Numbered from the stretch's first letter, positions 10,935 through 23,075 are shown. The stretch is DNA of 31,996 nucleotides from Scleroderma bovista (GCA_037178675.1 JAYMGJ010000360.1:1-31996), one strand, 5' to 3'. The notes: a model not told the origin generated them from the sequence alone. Made by a program: numbers and translations.

Positions 10935-13492
10935 TCATTGGTCGACCCTCACTCTGGTCTTACTAATGCACCACTCCATGACTGCGCAAGGTGGCCACAA
11001 CCCTTCCGGTTCATCGCCTGCATCCTGGAGGAGTAACGCGACAATCCCGTGTGGTGGGACATCATGTGCCGTGAAGCTTCGGACGGCGGTACCGTTGTTG
11101 GTGTGCGTCCAGAGATCCTACAGAGCCATTGCATCAATCTCGTAGAAGGATACAGTGAAATGTTTGGCTTACTCTGACAGAATACTGTCTACCCGCTCGG
11201 ATCCACGGTGACTCCGTTAAGTTAAATGACATCGTCGCTGGCTTGTCCAACGTGTTGATCTGTTTGACCATATTCAGCACCTCTGAGAAGCCCCCAAAGG
11301 ATGAAGAGTACCCACCAGCATGAACACAATCCCGTTCTGGCTCTGCCCGCTCCAGTACTGTGCAGGATAGGTGTTATCGCTGACATAGTCTGGCTGTGGG
11401 GTATTAATGATGGGCGACGTTACACATAAGCGCAAAATGCATACATTAATGCCCCATCGGAAGGGCGTAACACTAGTGCCGATTACGGGATCTTGATTGA
11501 TTGCGATGATTTCGTGGTTCGTAAGGATTTCTATCGTCTCTGCAGTTGCAGTCTCCAACTGTTGGCAATCGGGTCAGCGAGGCGACATACAAGTAGAGGA
11601 AGCTATCCATACGTCAGTACCAATCAGGAGAGGAGATTTCATAAGAGCCCAGGCAGTGAAGTGAGTTTTGGCTTCCTCGTGTGTCAGATCACCATTTCCG
11701 CTAGTAGAATGTGTAGCAAATTCCCTGAATTCACCCACATTGCCACTTACATTTCGAGCTACGAGGCCAGTAGTTCGTCAGGATCCACCTCACGAGTACA
11801 TGGACTACCCACCATGTCCATATCATTATGCCCATAGAAGTCATTGGCCCAAGTGTGGAATGAATTCCTGAAGTAATTTCAGTGCTACCAACACTGTCAC
11901 AAATGAAAGTTTGCTTACTGATTGATGATGTAGGTGATCGACCTCCAGTTAGGCTCTGCAGTCTGAGGTCTATATGCAGGGCAAGAAGTCTTACTGCCAA
12001 CTCACCAATATCGTTTGTAGTCTGAATAAATGTATTTAGAGATTAGACTGACCGAGCAACGTACAGACACTTACTCGCCAACTCTGGCCATACTTCCGAC
12101 CCCACAGCCATACTTGCTCCTGAGACATGATCATATGAATGGCAAACCTCATACAGTTGTAGCAATCATACTCTTCCCCACTCGCATAAAGACAAAACCA
12201 GGGGTGGCTTTCCGGTTTCCTTGGAAAGGTCTGCGATGGCATGTGCCATACGCTCATAGCCTGATGTGTAATGAGACGCTGGATAACGCATCAAGGAAAG
12301 CCAGGCTACTCACGGCCCATGATGTTTTCTCTGGTAATGTTGTCAAATGGTATCGCACAGTTATCATACCTGGCAACAAAGCTGAGACGCATACATGTAT
12401 AGAATCTCAGAAAGTTGTACTTCAGGTAATCGAAGCCCCATTTTTCCTGGAATAATTTCGCATCCCTGGAACAGCTTAGTAGCAGTAATTATGCGAAAAC
12501 AGAACAAACCTTGCTTCATTCCCATACGAACCCGGGTACAACTGACAAGTAAACCACCCGGAGTCGCTGTACTTAACCTAATGTTAGCAGGATTCTAGAC
12601 CGGACCACGCTACCTACAATTCCAGCCTTCCTATTAGACGCTCAGATGTAAAATCAGCATCTATCGAATTGGACAGGGAGTCTCACAGGCCGAGAGCATG
12701 AATCTGATCTGTCAGAGACCTCATTCCTGAAGGGAACTTGGTTTTACCTAGACGAAAGGTCAACAGCTTCGCATCAAGATTGTGGAAAAACCAAGCTCAC
12801 TGGCGACAATGTTGCCACTTGCACTCCGCTCTTTCTCGGAATAACAGTCATCGATATTGACATACGTGTAACCGGCGTCCTGCAAACATCATATAAAAAT
12901 ATAAATGTAATACTCTATATGCGCACCGCTAGGCCAAGAGATTTTAAAAGCTTGGCATTCTTGAGCACGAGTGCCTCGTTTATATCACACTGTACACAGA
13001 ATTTTGAAGCATGTAAGAGGCGCATGATAACATCTCGGATGAATAACCTACATGGTATGCATTCCAAGCTGTATGCGGTGATATTAGTCTATACTGTAGG
13101 AACGCAACATGTACGAACTATTATAACCCATTACTAAAATCAAAACATCAGAGCCATTTCACGAAGCTTGTGCTCTGGAATCTCACCTGGGAGCCTGGCA
13201 ACACCACCTTCATCTCGCGTTTCGTTGCGACGGCCAATGCAGAAGAAGAAGCACGCCAGTGCAACCGCAAGTACCAACACGCCAGCGCTGATCAATTGCC
13301 CCTTCAGATTGCGCCTCGGCAGTTCTGCACCTGCAAGTCATCGCACCACAATAGTCGCATTCCCGGAGAACCACGATCAACTGCGTATATGCACTCACCA
13401 GACAACAGTGGGGTGTGCACCGTCGAAGACGAGCCAGCAGAGGTCTGGGTCGGACAATCTGTCCCTCCGGCTGGCTTTCTGGTCGAGGCCAT
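10935..13492 (-). CDS. GH27 alpha-galactosidase, predicted type II membrane protein
   Basis: Twenty-two exons sum to 1449 nt, 482 residues, with every phase agreeing. First exons: 13492-13399, 13330-13187, 13133-13119, 13068-13052. The start is a Ser/Thr-rich tail, then one membrane helix (QLISAGVLVLAVALACFFFC) and, directly, the GH27 barrel: PVMGYNTWNAYH, GYTYVNIDDCY, AGIYSDSGW, FDYLKYDNC with the nucleophile Asp200, SWRTTNDI with the acid/base Asp265, GHNDMDMLEIGNGDLT, LLIGTD and INQDPVIGTSVTPFRWGIN. A beta-rich C-terminal domain ends near VRVDQ. It should release terminal alpha-galactose at the cell surface; the anchor is a prediction. DMDM-LEI-GNG needs an 8-nt exon (11758-11751). Intron 8 ends in TTAAG at 12572; using the TAG six bases earlier would insert Val-Lys. 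No lesion was found. Decayed pieces of this gene lie further right. Confidence 0.9.
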
Positions 13493-14183
13493 TGTAAAAT
13501 TTCCGATTCAATGATGACGCGAGTATGAGTATGAGGAGTATGAGACGAAGAAGGATATCATGGAGTTGAAGTTCCGGCTGCCGACTTATGTAGATGTATG
13601 TGAGCTATTTATGGGAAACCCAATCACCGCTAAGCAACGACTTCCACTTGGTATCTTACTTACTGGTTTCGAGCCCAAGTATACGTTTGTACATATTCAC
13701 AATATTTGCCAATGGGCTATCCAGAAGGTAAAGAACAACAACTTGTCGGACAAGATAACAAGGTGGCGGCTGCTCTCTGTGGCACACTGTACTCAGTGCT
13801 CTGTCGTGTCCCGCCCTTTCCCTGATTCAAGCGCTCTCCTGCAGACCTTCTCAAGGCCTATCATGCAGATTGAGATTTCGTGACATAACGAGTTAGCTTG
13901 CTTTTGTTGACCAGGACCTCAAAAGTCATTTTGTGTCACATCATACAGCGCCTAACGAGAAGCTGGGCGACTTTGTCGAGACCACTTTTGAACACTAGGA
14001 GCTCTCGACTCTGCTTTGATCTGGTGGTGATAAAGATGGGGGATGACCTATGATAATGAGTACAATCCTAAATTACATGACTAGCACCAAGACAGTTTTT
14101 GAGATATCTATATATTGCTCATCAATGCACTGATGATAATAAATGCAGTACGTACTGAATGAGTCCTGAACATCGAGCGCCGT
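13493..14183. other. Intergenic region between GH27 and membrane-gene copy A
   Basis: The first part is the GH27 promoter side, with short imperfect GAGTATGA repeats at about 13521-13546. A 107-codon plus-strand frame (13560-13883) has no recognisable domain or splice support. From about 14040 the sequence resembles the 3' flanks of the other array copies (for example a GAGTACAA then TTACAT tract), so the duplicated unit extends beyond the stop codons. Confidence 0.45.
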
Positions 14184-15846
14184 TCATAGTAGATGGCGAT
14201 AAACAACGGTTAGACCTCCATGCGGTCGATGCCTAGCATGCGGAACGGAAGAAGCAGCTTTCCGGAGGTGCAAAATAAGGCGGCAGCCGCCAATGATCGA
14301 AGTCGCTGCACAAAACGCATTGGTGGCTACGCCCCATTTCCACTGTGGGGATAGCATTAGTGCTCAGCAAAATCCAGTCGCTGGCTTGACAGACACGTAC
14401 TCCATAAACGGAGAGTATTATTATGGTTACAACCCACATCAAGGCGAAGCTAGCAACCTTGTCAACGTGACATGTCCCTATTCCCTTGTACGAGGGGGCT
14501 CACCAAATGAAATACAAGACACTTCCTCCGACGAGAATATCTATCAGGTATGCCCGACTCCATCGTAAACCAGTAGCAGAAAATTGTTCCTTTGAACACT
14601 GATAGCCTGCCCAGATGCACAAGCCACATAAGATCGACTCGAAGGCAAGGGTCAAGTAAATGCTGGCCAAGATCCACTGCCAGTTAAATGGTGAGGAATA
14701 GCAAGCGTAGACTCCTGGTGCTGGGTGATTTCCAGCTATCGGAAATAGTCAAACATTAACGGAAATACACGTAGAAATGCTTTGGGCGAACCTTGCACCG
14801 TGGAACTGAAGTTGCTATACACGAAAACTAATACCGCAACTTTGGCGAGAAAACAAATGGCCAGTGATGCGAAGAACTTGTTAGAACGCTTATAGAGAAC
14901 ATAGAGTCGCATTTGTAGCATAACTGTTCGAATGATAGCCTAAGTGTTGCTTCTGTGTGAAGGTATAATGAATAGTTGCCTTCTACAATAGACACGATAA
15001 TCCCTGGAGGCCATACTTGCAAGGGAACAAATCCTTTACCTAAAGCTCATCAATTTGAATTCGACAGCGAAGAACTGAGTGATATCCTTACAACTGTACG
15101 TGATGAAATGAGACGTCGTGATCACTTGAGCCATGCAAATCGGTAAAGTGGTAATTGACACCCTTACAACTGGTCCGATGAATAGATATGTTAATATATT
15201 GAAGATATGACTCTTACTGCGAGTGATGGATGGTCCAAGAGGAGGGCTGCCAGGATGATGCATGATGTGATGTATTCCTATGTTATGGTCAAGCAACTCA
15301 CCAGCTGAGGAGAATCTTGGAGAAGTGTGAACAAGGAAAAAACTGTGACTAGAGAAGGGAAGACGTACATGTTCCAAGCACTCCCGAAATATCGAAGCTG
15401 TGAAAGGAGATACAATGTTAGAAGTTCATGTCGACCAAAATCATGCATACACACCAGCAGGTATAAGAAAGTGGATATAGACCATGATTGTTTCTGCGAC
15501 ATAAACATTATTAAAATTAATCAGATACTTTTCTGGAGTCACCGCATACCCATATGTATTCGACCTAATGTACAAATCAAATTGTTTGTGGACTTCATTG
15601 ATGTTAAAGATCCATACCTCTTGGTCAAATATCACTACTATACTCCCATCAGTAAGCTGCATTCAATGTTTAATGTGGACATACTCACAGAAGTCATAAA
15701 CTAGCCAGGTCGTTGCAGCCGCTGAGAAATGGAGCTCAGCATACAGCCTGGAGCTGATCAACCAGAAAGATACCCAGACACATCCGATCGACTTGAATTA
15801 GCTGTCCAAACTCGAAGTAGGTTCGTTCCGGCTGAGCTGAGTTCAT
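14184..15846 (-). CDS. DUF6533-like seven-helix membrane protein, copy A
   Basis: The start MNSAQPERTYFEFGQL is followed by the family signature TTWLVYDFLVIFDQE, then VEYIW-type and LRYFG-type exons, a Cys-containing loop (GFVPLQVWPPGIIV), MLQMRLYVLYKRSNK, LAFESILCGLCIWAGYQ, FALMWVVTIIILSVYG and a terminal helix ending LILHLRKAA. The pattern of hydrophobic helices and the YD..LTFD.E..IW-like start fit the DUF6533 family of mushrooms, whose function is unknown. Two 2-nt exons, 15169-15168 and 15093-15092 (both TT), are needed to keep frame. One intron begins with GC, not GT (donor at 14979). All predicted exons read open; about 300 residues. Its upstream CCAAT motif is altered to GCAAT. Confidence 0.75.
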
Positions 15847-16379
15847 TGAGGCGAGAATCCGTCGAGGGGAAAAGCCATTGATAAGAGGTCTCAGCATAAA
15901 CACAGCCTAAGATTGAAGCGCTTCAATGGGCCTAGTTCGTTAATAGTCCAAGCCTTCCGGAGTACCGATGCGATCAGCTTGGAATGGCCAACACAAAGCA
16001 GTGTGCAATCACACGTGCCACTAGTGATCATCAACATCGAGTTCGCCGTATTTCATTTCATAAGCCTATCAGCTGACTGCCAGTGCCAAAGTCTTCATCT
16101 ATACACAATAGGTTAGTTTAGGACACTGCCATGGGATGCCCAATATTTTGAATTCCGTAATTCAAAATACCGACATCAACACGAGCTGAGTGTAGTATGT
16201 CGAGCAATGCATGTCCCATGAGGCTGTGGCGCTCGAATTGCGATTCGGAAGATGATCATTATTCCCTCTCGTGTCACAGGGCTGGTGGGACGGCAGTAAG
16301 AAACATGTAAACAAACAGGTTACCCGGGTACAGAACAAGGTGCCTGCCTCTGTCATATTTATGCAGCCTTCAGAATTGA
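15847..16379. other. 5' flank of copy A with a perfect hairpin; no gene
   Basis: The proximal part resembles the promoters of the other copies (GCAGTGTGCAATCACA near 15998). A perfect 11-bp inverted repeat with a 4-nt loop (arms 16144-16154 and 16159-16169) lies further upstream. No open frame here shows a domain. Confidence 0.4.
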
Positions 16380-17060
16380 GTGACCCGACCCACTAGCCAG
16401 TTGCTGACATGTCTGGCCACCGACACACACACCATTGGAGCCGCTCTCACTGACTTCGTTCCCCCGGGGGGGGGCTCTGTTCAGGTTCCGAATCTGCCGC
16501 AGTCTGGACCTTGTCCCCAGTATGGCATGGAATTTGCACCTGGTTGCCTTGAGACAGACGCCGCTCGAGCTGATTAGGCAGACGCGCAATATTGCTCGGA
16601 GCGTGTCGAACAATGTACGATATCGAGTGCAACGCGGAACTCGCCTGCGACACATGGTCCTACTCTACTCGCACCTGCACCGCTGGCACCGGTGTCGCCG
16701 TGCTGAGCTGCATCTTTGTCGTCTCGATCTTCCTCGGCGATTCTGGCTGTGGCATTGCGCCCAATCCGTCTCACGGAGTCACGGTGCCCTTGCGCCAATT
16801 CCTACACCGCCCCCCGCAGAACGGCATCTCTCTCGAGCTTTTTTACATCCTCTGTGCAAGTGATCGGTTCCCTGGCGACCTCACTTCGCGCAGATGTAGC
16901 CATGGCAGTGGAACCCACTTCGCGTCAGCCCACAGCGTCCCCCATGCTGCCAACCCCCGCTCTTGTCGATTCAACCCCATCGCCATCCTACTCTGCGCCC
17001 AAGGCTGCTCGCCAGAAGCCACGTAATGAGGATTCCGACGAAGAAGACGATGATTGCTAA
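16380..17060 (+). pseudogene. Decayed open frame of unknown family with acidic C-terminus
   Basis: One frame runs 227 codons, interrupted only by TAG at 16575 and TGA at about 16704, and ends in KPRNEDSDEEDDDC before TAA at 17058-17060. It is Ser/Pro/Ala-rich, clearly more GC-rich than the flanks, and holds a run of G at about 16466-16475. The charged tail and low stop density suggest a broken coding remnant, perhaps from a mobile element or captured gene, but I recognise no domain. Overlapping frames 16592-17026 and 16435-16863 are probably by-products of the GC content. Confidence 0.3.
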
Positions 17061-18269
17061 CCCGTCGCCAGCAGCTCCAACACTACCCATGCTCGCTGTG
17101 AAACCATCCTCAAGCAGCGCATTGAATCTGATCAAAGGCGCTGCAGTGAGCTCAGGCTAAGCGCGGTAAGATCAGCGCAGTGGTAAAAGGCCGCGAAAAT
17201 CAATGTGCAGATATTGCACCATATGCTTATACACCAAGTTCAAACCCAGAGGACCATTCCCGTCTCCACCAGACATGTCGCTGAAGAAAATGATCGTGGA
17301 TTTCGATGAGGCCTCCTACTACCAAGCTCGTCGTGATTTTACACCAAACTAGCAGGTCAGTGCGTCTGGTGGCTGGATATCCGTGACATCTGTTAGCCTC
17401 TCCTTCTGGCGCTTCACGTACCTGGATTGCGAACAGCATATGCCTGAGTGATCGCTATTGTTGTTATGAGTTGGGTACTTGCCGGTGTTCAACGCAGGTT
17501 TACGGCTCCTACGTGCACTGCTCATGACTTCCTACTGCATTCTACAGGAGGCCACTGACTTCGGAGATGCAAAAATTCCCCTCGCATCTTCCTGAGGAAT
17601 GCAAGTGCAAACGGCTGCTGGACATATAGATGCCCTCGTAAGTCTCCATAAATACATAGCATACACTTGACATGCTTTGTCGCGCCCTTATGTCTCAGTG
17701 TCGGAAGGCGGATGCACACCACCCGGGAACCAAAGAACATGGTTTTTGTGGATCAAGCGTGGACTATGCGCTTTCATCCTGTCAGCGGGATGACATTATC
17801 ATCGATCGACATCATGAACTTACTCTGACGGCTCTGTCTACGAGTCAGTGCCAGACTTGATGACATCACGAGTGATTGCTATCTCAGGGATGGTCCATCA
17901 GAGCTGTCATAGGTCTCCCCAGTAATTAGGTTTTAGCACAGCACTTGGGTCAGACCTCCCATTTGGACTCGCATCCAGAGTAACTGTCAATATCCTATGC
18001 CCACAACCCATCAGCGCATATCAATGCATGCCAATACATTGTGTCGTGTCAGTATGGATGCGATGAGACAGATCCATAACCTCGTAATTTATAAGTACGA
18101 TGCTGTATAAGTTACATGTCTATGCCCGTATCAAGACAGCCTTTAAGCTGCCTTGCAGTATCAACATGAAGATCGTGGCTAGTACAATGGTAGCGTCGTT
18201 ACATGTGACTTGTCAATCCACTTTTGGTAATTAATGCACTACGTACGAGATGACCCCTAAAGGTCGACG
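17061..18269. other. Spacer A-B, no supported gene
   Basis: Frames are short and unrecognised. Two stretches resemble the D-E spacer: TGATGACATCACGAGT at 17857-17872 (again at 29511-29526) and a GTATAAGTTACAT tract at about 18104-18116 (again near 29932 and, partly, near 26442). This shows the spacers share ancestry with the duplicated genes. Confidence 0.4.
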
Positions 18270-19954
18270 TCAAGCCTCGCTCGCGGTGGCAGTAGTAGTT
18301 GAGTGGTACAAAACGAATGCACCTGCGCTCAGTTGATGCGTGGAATGCGAAACGGGCGAAGCAGCTTCCCGGAGGTGCAAAATAAGGCGACATCCGGCGA
18401 TGACCGAGGTCGCTCCACCGAAGGCATTGACAGCTTGGCCCCATTGTAACTTGGGGAGTCGAGAATTAGCAAATTCTTGTCGACTTGATTTATCTAACAG
18501 ACACATACCCCGACAACGTAGAGTACTATTAGAGCAACGACCCACATCAAGGTGAAGCTAACATTTCTTTTTCAGAATGCTCCCATTCCCTGGTATGTGG
18601 ATGGCTTACCAAAGGAAATACAAGACATTCCCTCCGATGAGAATATCTATCAAGCGTGCCCGGCTCCATCGTAACCCAGCAACCGAGAAATGCCCTTTTG
18701 AGCGCTGGTAGCCTGCCCAAATGGACAGGCAAAATAATATTACCTCAAAGATAAGGGTCGGAAACACGCTTTTGGGGAGCCATTGTTCCGGGGTGGTTGG
18801 GGTAGCACAAAAGTAGACTCCTGGTAATGGTTGATTTGTAGCTATCGGACATGATCAAAGCCACCGAAAATGAATGCAGAGCTGCCTTGGGCTGACCTTT
18901 CACGGTGGAACTGAAATTGACGTACATGCGGAGCATTACCGCAAATTCCGCGAGAAAGCAAACAATCAGGAATGCAAGGATCTTCTTGGAGCGCTCATAC
19001 AGCGCATAAACTCGCATTTGCAGTAAAACTATTTGAACCCTTATGACGAGTATTGCCCCAGTTTAGTGAATGTTTACCTTGCACAGTAACCACGATGAAC
19101 AATATAGGCCATACTTCCATGGGAGTAATTACTTTGCCTAAAAATGTTTGGTTTAAATATTGACGAATGGTGCGATATCCTTACAGCTGCATATGATGAA
19201 ATGGGGTAATATCGTGCCAATCACCTTGAGCGACACGTTATTGCAATGAATTGGAAATCAACGCCCTTACAACTAGAACAATGAATAGGTCGATCAGCGT
19301 ATCAAGGCAAAGTAAACCGCCCTTACTGAGAGTGACGGATTGTCCCAGAAGAACGCTGCCACGAAGATGCATTTCTTATTCCTGTGTTATAGTTTGCAAT
19401 CAACTCACTAGCCGAGAATAATCTTACAAAGACATTAGTGAGGATAGTGCAACAGAGGAGACAAGACGTACACCCCCCAACCACCTCCTAGGTATCGCAG
19501 CTGCGAAGAGGGTTAAGGGCTCAGAAATCCCACCCAGGTAAAATTAGGAAACACGTACTACCAAGTATAAGAAAGTGGATCTAGACCATGGCCTTTTCTG
19601 AGATATGGACATTATTACAAGCAATGCGATGTTTTTCTGCGGTCATTGCATACCCATATGTATTCGACCTGTAGGGTAAACAATCTTATCGTTGGGGATT
19701 GCGGCTGAGAATGAAGATCCATACCTCTTGATTGAATACAACCACTGCCATCATCAGAAAACTACATCCTAGTTTCAATATGATCATGCTTACAGAAGTC
19801 GTGGACTAGCCAGGTCGTCGCAGCCGCTGGAGAGTGAGGTCAACATACACCATAGCTGGATCTAATCAATCACGACGTTACCTTGACACATCTTATTGAC
19901 CAGAATAAGATGTCCAAGCTCGATGTAGTATGGTTCCAATAGAGCTGGGTCCAT
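18270..19954 (-). CDS. DUF6533-like seven-helix membrane protein, copy B
   Basis: Starts MDPALLEPYYIELGHLILVN; the signature reads TTWLVHDFLVVFNQE, so the usual Tyr of the YD motif is His. Further exons encode VEYIW, KRPWSRSTFLYL and LRYLGGGWG, then MRVYALYERSKKILAFLIVC, FTLMWVVALIVLYVVG and LILHLREAASPVSHSTHQ at the C-terminus. The 2-nt exons are 19272-19271 (TT) and 19186-19185 (CT). Every exon I could place reads open with agreeing phases, so the gene is probably functional. It lies head-to-tail with A and C; the function of the family is unknown. Confidence 0.74.
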
Positions 19955-20015
19955 CGAGGCTAGATGGGGGGCGAAAAGCTGTTGAGGGTACAACCAACAG
20001 CGGCAAGACCTTCGA

Positions 20016-20062
20016 CTATAAACCCACCCTGATATAACTCAGTACACGAGGCAGTGTCCAAT
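20016..20062 (-). promoter_or_regulatory. CCAAT and TATA elements of copy B
   Basis: On the minus strand an ATTGG (CCAAT box, 20058-20062) precedes a TTTATAG (20016-20022) that is about 62 bp upstream of the start. Copy C has the same arrangement, which supports both starts. Copies D and E keep the TATA-like part (near 28316 and 31797) but their CCAAT is mutated. Confidence 0.55.
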
Positions 20063-21851
20063 CAGCCGGGAGTGATCATTCATTGATAATTGAAATCAGC
20101 CGATGACTAAACCCAATATGATGGAGGAAGTTATTCCTCAAAATCACCACGACGGTAAGTCAGTAGGATAACTCCCATAGTATGCCCGAACTTTGGCGTC
20201 CAATGTCGTTCCTGACCTCAATACGAGCAGTGAAACATGGTATATGTAAACAGGTGCCTGTCAGTGGAGCAGCGACTGTAATAGTCTGGCAGGTGCTCAT
20301 CCTTGATACTATGGGAACGACGTGAGGATCCAGTTGTATGTGCAGGCCTATACTTACACTTGTGACTCAGATTTTGAAACCTATTTCTGTCTCCACCTTG
20401 TCAGAAAGCACCGAATTACAAGTGACCGTGTGTAATCGGTGCACCGTAATCCGCGGAGTGGGACCCCCTGTGGCCATTTTGGGCAGTGGGCGTTATTAAG
20501 TCCAGTACTCCTTTTCTCATGACTGTGCCTGGATCTCCGTCGTGCGATTTCCTCCCGATCCCATGAGAGTCAACACACAAATATTGTTCATGCATTCGAT
20601 GATTAGACTGACCGAGAAACGTATGGGTTATTTCTGACCATACAGTGCTAGCCCATAGGACATACTAGTCTGATGCCAATCACATCATTGAAGTGGTAGA
20701 CTCTGGCCGCGTTGCTTTGTCACTATAGTATCGTCGATGTTAAGATGCCGAGATGGATGTCTCGTCGTCCCCGCTGATGCAATGTACATACCACGGTAGC
20801 AGTCAATTGACATGCTCTGATGCTCCACCAGCAATTGCTGCCTGCATAGCCTGAGCATGGAAGGTATGCATATTGAATTCAGTAGCTGTGCTTAGAAACA
20901 GCATCCTTCGCTGTCCGGTAGTAGAGGCAGTTGCTTTCTATGTCGCTTTCCTTGGATCAATCAACATAGCCACTTTATGTCGACTGTTAGAAAGGTCATG
21001 GCCATGTACTACGTGTCACAACATTGGAACTTACTTATTGGACCGCTCAACAGGCTGGTCTCGAGGTGACTACAGTTCAAGCGTTCAATCGGTAGTAAGC
21101 CAATCCTTCCCGCCAATAGTACGCATCAACACCACTTCGTCGGGTGCCCAATGACTGACTCGGACACTCATTCGGCGCTTACCTTGAACTTGAAACCTGC
21201 AGATTTTCCTCGCATCTCCACTATTTCTGCAAGACTAGGGAAGGCGAATGCAAACGACCACGGGATAGGCATCGATGAAGAATACCGCAAAGAGGACGCC
21301 CTGCGTGACCTAGTACATATGTATTTTTTCCTCGTCACCGGGATGGCTTGTCGCCTGCATTATGGACTCACTAAGAATTCCGTTCTCGGACCTTGTGTAC
21401 GAGCCAGTGCCAGTCCCTAGCATTTCCATCACGCGTGGTTCTGTCCCACCCTCATGACCTGGGTCCTGTCCTGTCATAATTTCATCACCAAGAGATAATT
21501 TTCATCCTATCTCATCACGCCATGTCCCCTTGTGTAGCATCCTATATCTCCCATCCTTTGGATGTGAGGACTATGCTCGAGTCAGGTGTCAATAGCGTCT
21601 TCAAAGTTCATACTATTCGATATCCTTCGTATCATGACAGATTGTGTCATGTCAGTGCATGTGCACAGATTTAAGACCTGGATTCGACACTAGGAGCCGA
21701 GTACAACCCCATATAAATGACAGGGCCAAAATCACTTTTGAGCGGCCCAGCCGCTCACGATATCGGTGTGAGGGTAATATCCACTGGGTGCGCTATTAGA
21801 CAATCAATTAATGATACTGCATCGCAATATGTACTGAATGAATCCCGCGTA
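20063..21851. other. Spacer B-C with a GH27 remnant; no supported gene
   Basis: At about 20600-20655 the sequence GATTAGACTGACCGA and what follows match the intron 13/exon 13 area of the GH27 gene (12035-12110), a small decayed remnant. Two adjacent plus-strand frames (20873-21154 and 21151-21420, 93 and 89 codons) overlap by four bases; neither shows a domain, so they are not called. The last 100 bp or so resembles the 3' flank of copy A. Confidence 0.4.
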
Positions 21852-22111
21852 TCAGGCATCACTCGTGGCGGTAGCAGTTGAGCGGCACACAAAGATTACA
21901 CCTGCGCCTTGTTGAAGCGTGGTATGCGAAACAGCTTTCCGGAGGTGCAAAATAAGATGACACCCGGCAACGATCGACGTCGCTGAACCAAAGGCATTGA
22001 CGGCCTGGCCCCATTGGAACTGGAGGGACAAGGCTCAACAAGGTCCGATCAACTTTATTTGCATAACAGATACGTACCCCATAAACGGTCAATGCTACAA
22101 GGGCAGCGAAC

Positions 22112-23075
22112 TCGCAAGTCCGTCCGTCAGCATTAATACGAACAGCTCCTGTCGCTCCTGTACCCTTTTAGGTACGTGGAAGGTACCAACCTGTGCTGAT
22201 GGGGGAAGGCACACTGACCTGTTTTATCTAACCTGCTTCAAGCACGTAACTGCCCATTCAGAGTCATCTCGATCGTGTTGTCGCCTGCTGCGGACCCATA
22301 TACCAGCGTCCTCTGGCCATATCTACGTTCGAGATTCATTGTTCGCGGGATTGCACTGAGGTGAGCTCATATCGCTTCGAGATCGCCAACCCTACGCTGA
22401 AACAGGTAAACACAGATCAGTAAACTAGGATGCGCTTAATCAACGTCAGAACCCTCCTCAATATAGAAAGAGGTGTTATGAAAAGAGGACGACTCACCCC
22501 GCAAACCAAGATCCTAGAGGAGCTTGATGACGCACGTACAAGCTACGCCATACTATCGCACCGCTGGGGGAAAGAGGTCAACTACGACGAGATGGTTCAA
22601 CTACCAAAAATGGTTGCGGAGGACAGATACGAAGTCCGCGCACGCGCGGGCTACAAGAAAATCGTTCATAGCTGCAAACAGGCTGAAAAAGATGGTTTTG
22701 ACTGGTTGTGGGTGGATACCTGCTGTATCGACAAGCGGAGCAGCGCAGAGCTATCGGAAGCCATCAACTCGATGTACCGCTGGTATAAAAACTCGAAGAG
22801 ATGCTATGCGTATCTCCACGATGTCGACCAAACGTGGTTTCCCACCTTTCGGAACACGACCAAGTTCCACGGCTCCACTGGTTGGCCGGAATGGTTCTCA
22901 CGGGGTTGGACACTCCAGGAGCTGATAGCCCCGAAAGACGTCCGGTTCTTCAACAAGGAATGGGAGCACATTGGAGACAAAAAAGGCCTTGCAACCGCAT
23001 TGAACGAGATAACGCGGGTCCCGGAGCATATCTTGAGGAACGGAATCCCTCCAAAACGGCCCAGTGTTGCCCAAA
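22112..23075 (+). other. Inserted segment carrying a 5'-complete HET-domain gene
   Basis: Comparison with copies A, B, D and E shows about 960 extra bp inside one exon of copy C. The left edge lies just after GGCAGCGAA, the right edge just before CGTCAACGCGAAGCTAGC. GCGAA occurs on both sides, but could be microhomology and not a target duplication. No terminal inverted repeats were seen. The segment contains about 310 bp of upstream sequence and most of the HET gene, so it may be a captured DNA piece (break repair) and not a transposon. Confidence 0.6.

Noticed and set aside
12036..12257. Independent small proteins predicted across the GH27 gene
   Set aside because: They read through introns; splicing them yields one continuous GH27 protein.
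13560..13883. 107-codon plus-strand ORF as a gene
   Set aside because: It has no domain, no introns in an intron-rich genome, and an unremarkable codon pattern.
15036..15377. 113-codon minus-strand frame in copy A read as one exon
   Set aside because: It crosses several introns; the sister copies have stops or shifts at the same places, whereas the spliced model agrees in all five.
22112..23075. Transposon with target-site duplication
   Set aside because: GCGAA on both sides is short and lies in repeated GCGAAG sequence of the host gene; no terminal inverted repeats or transposase were seen.
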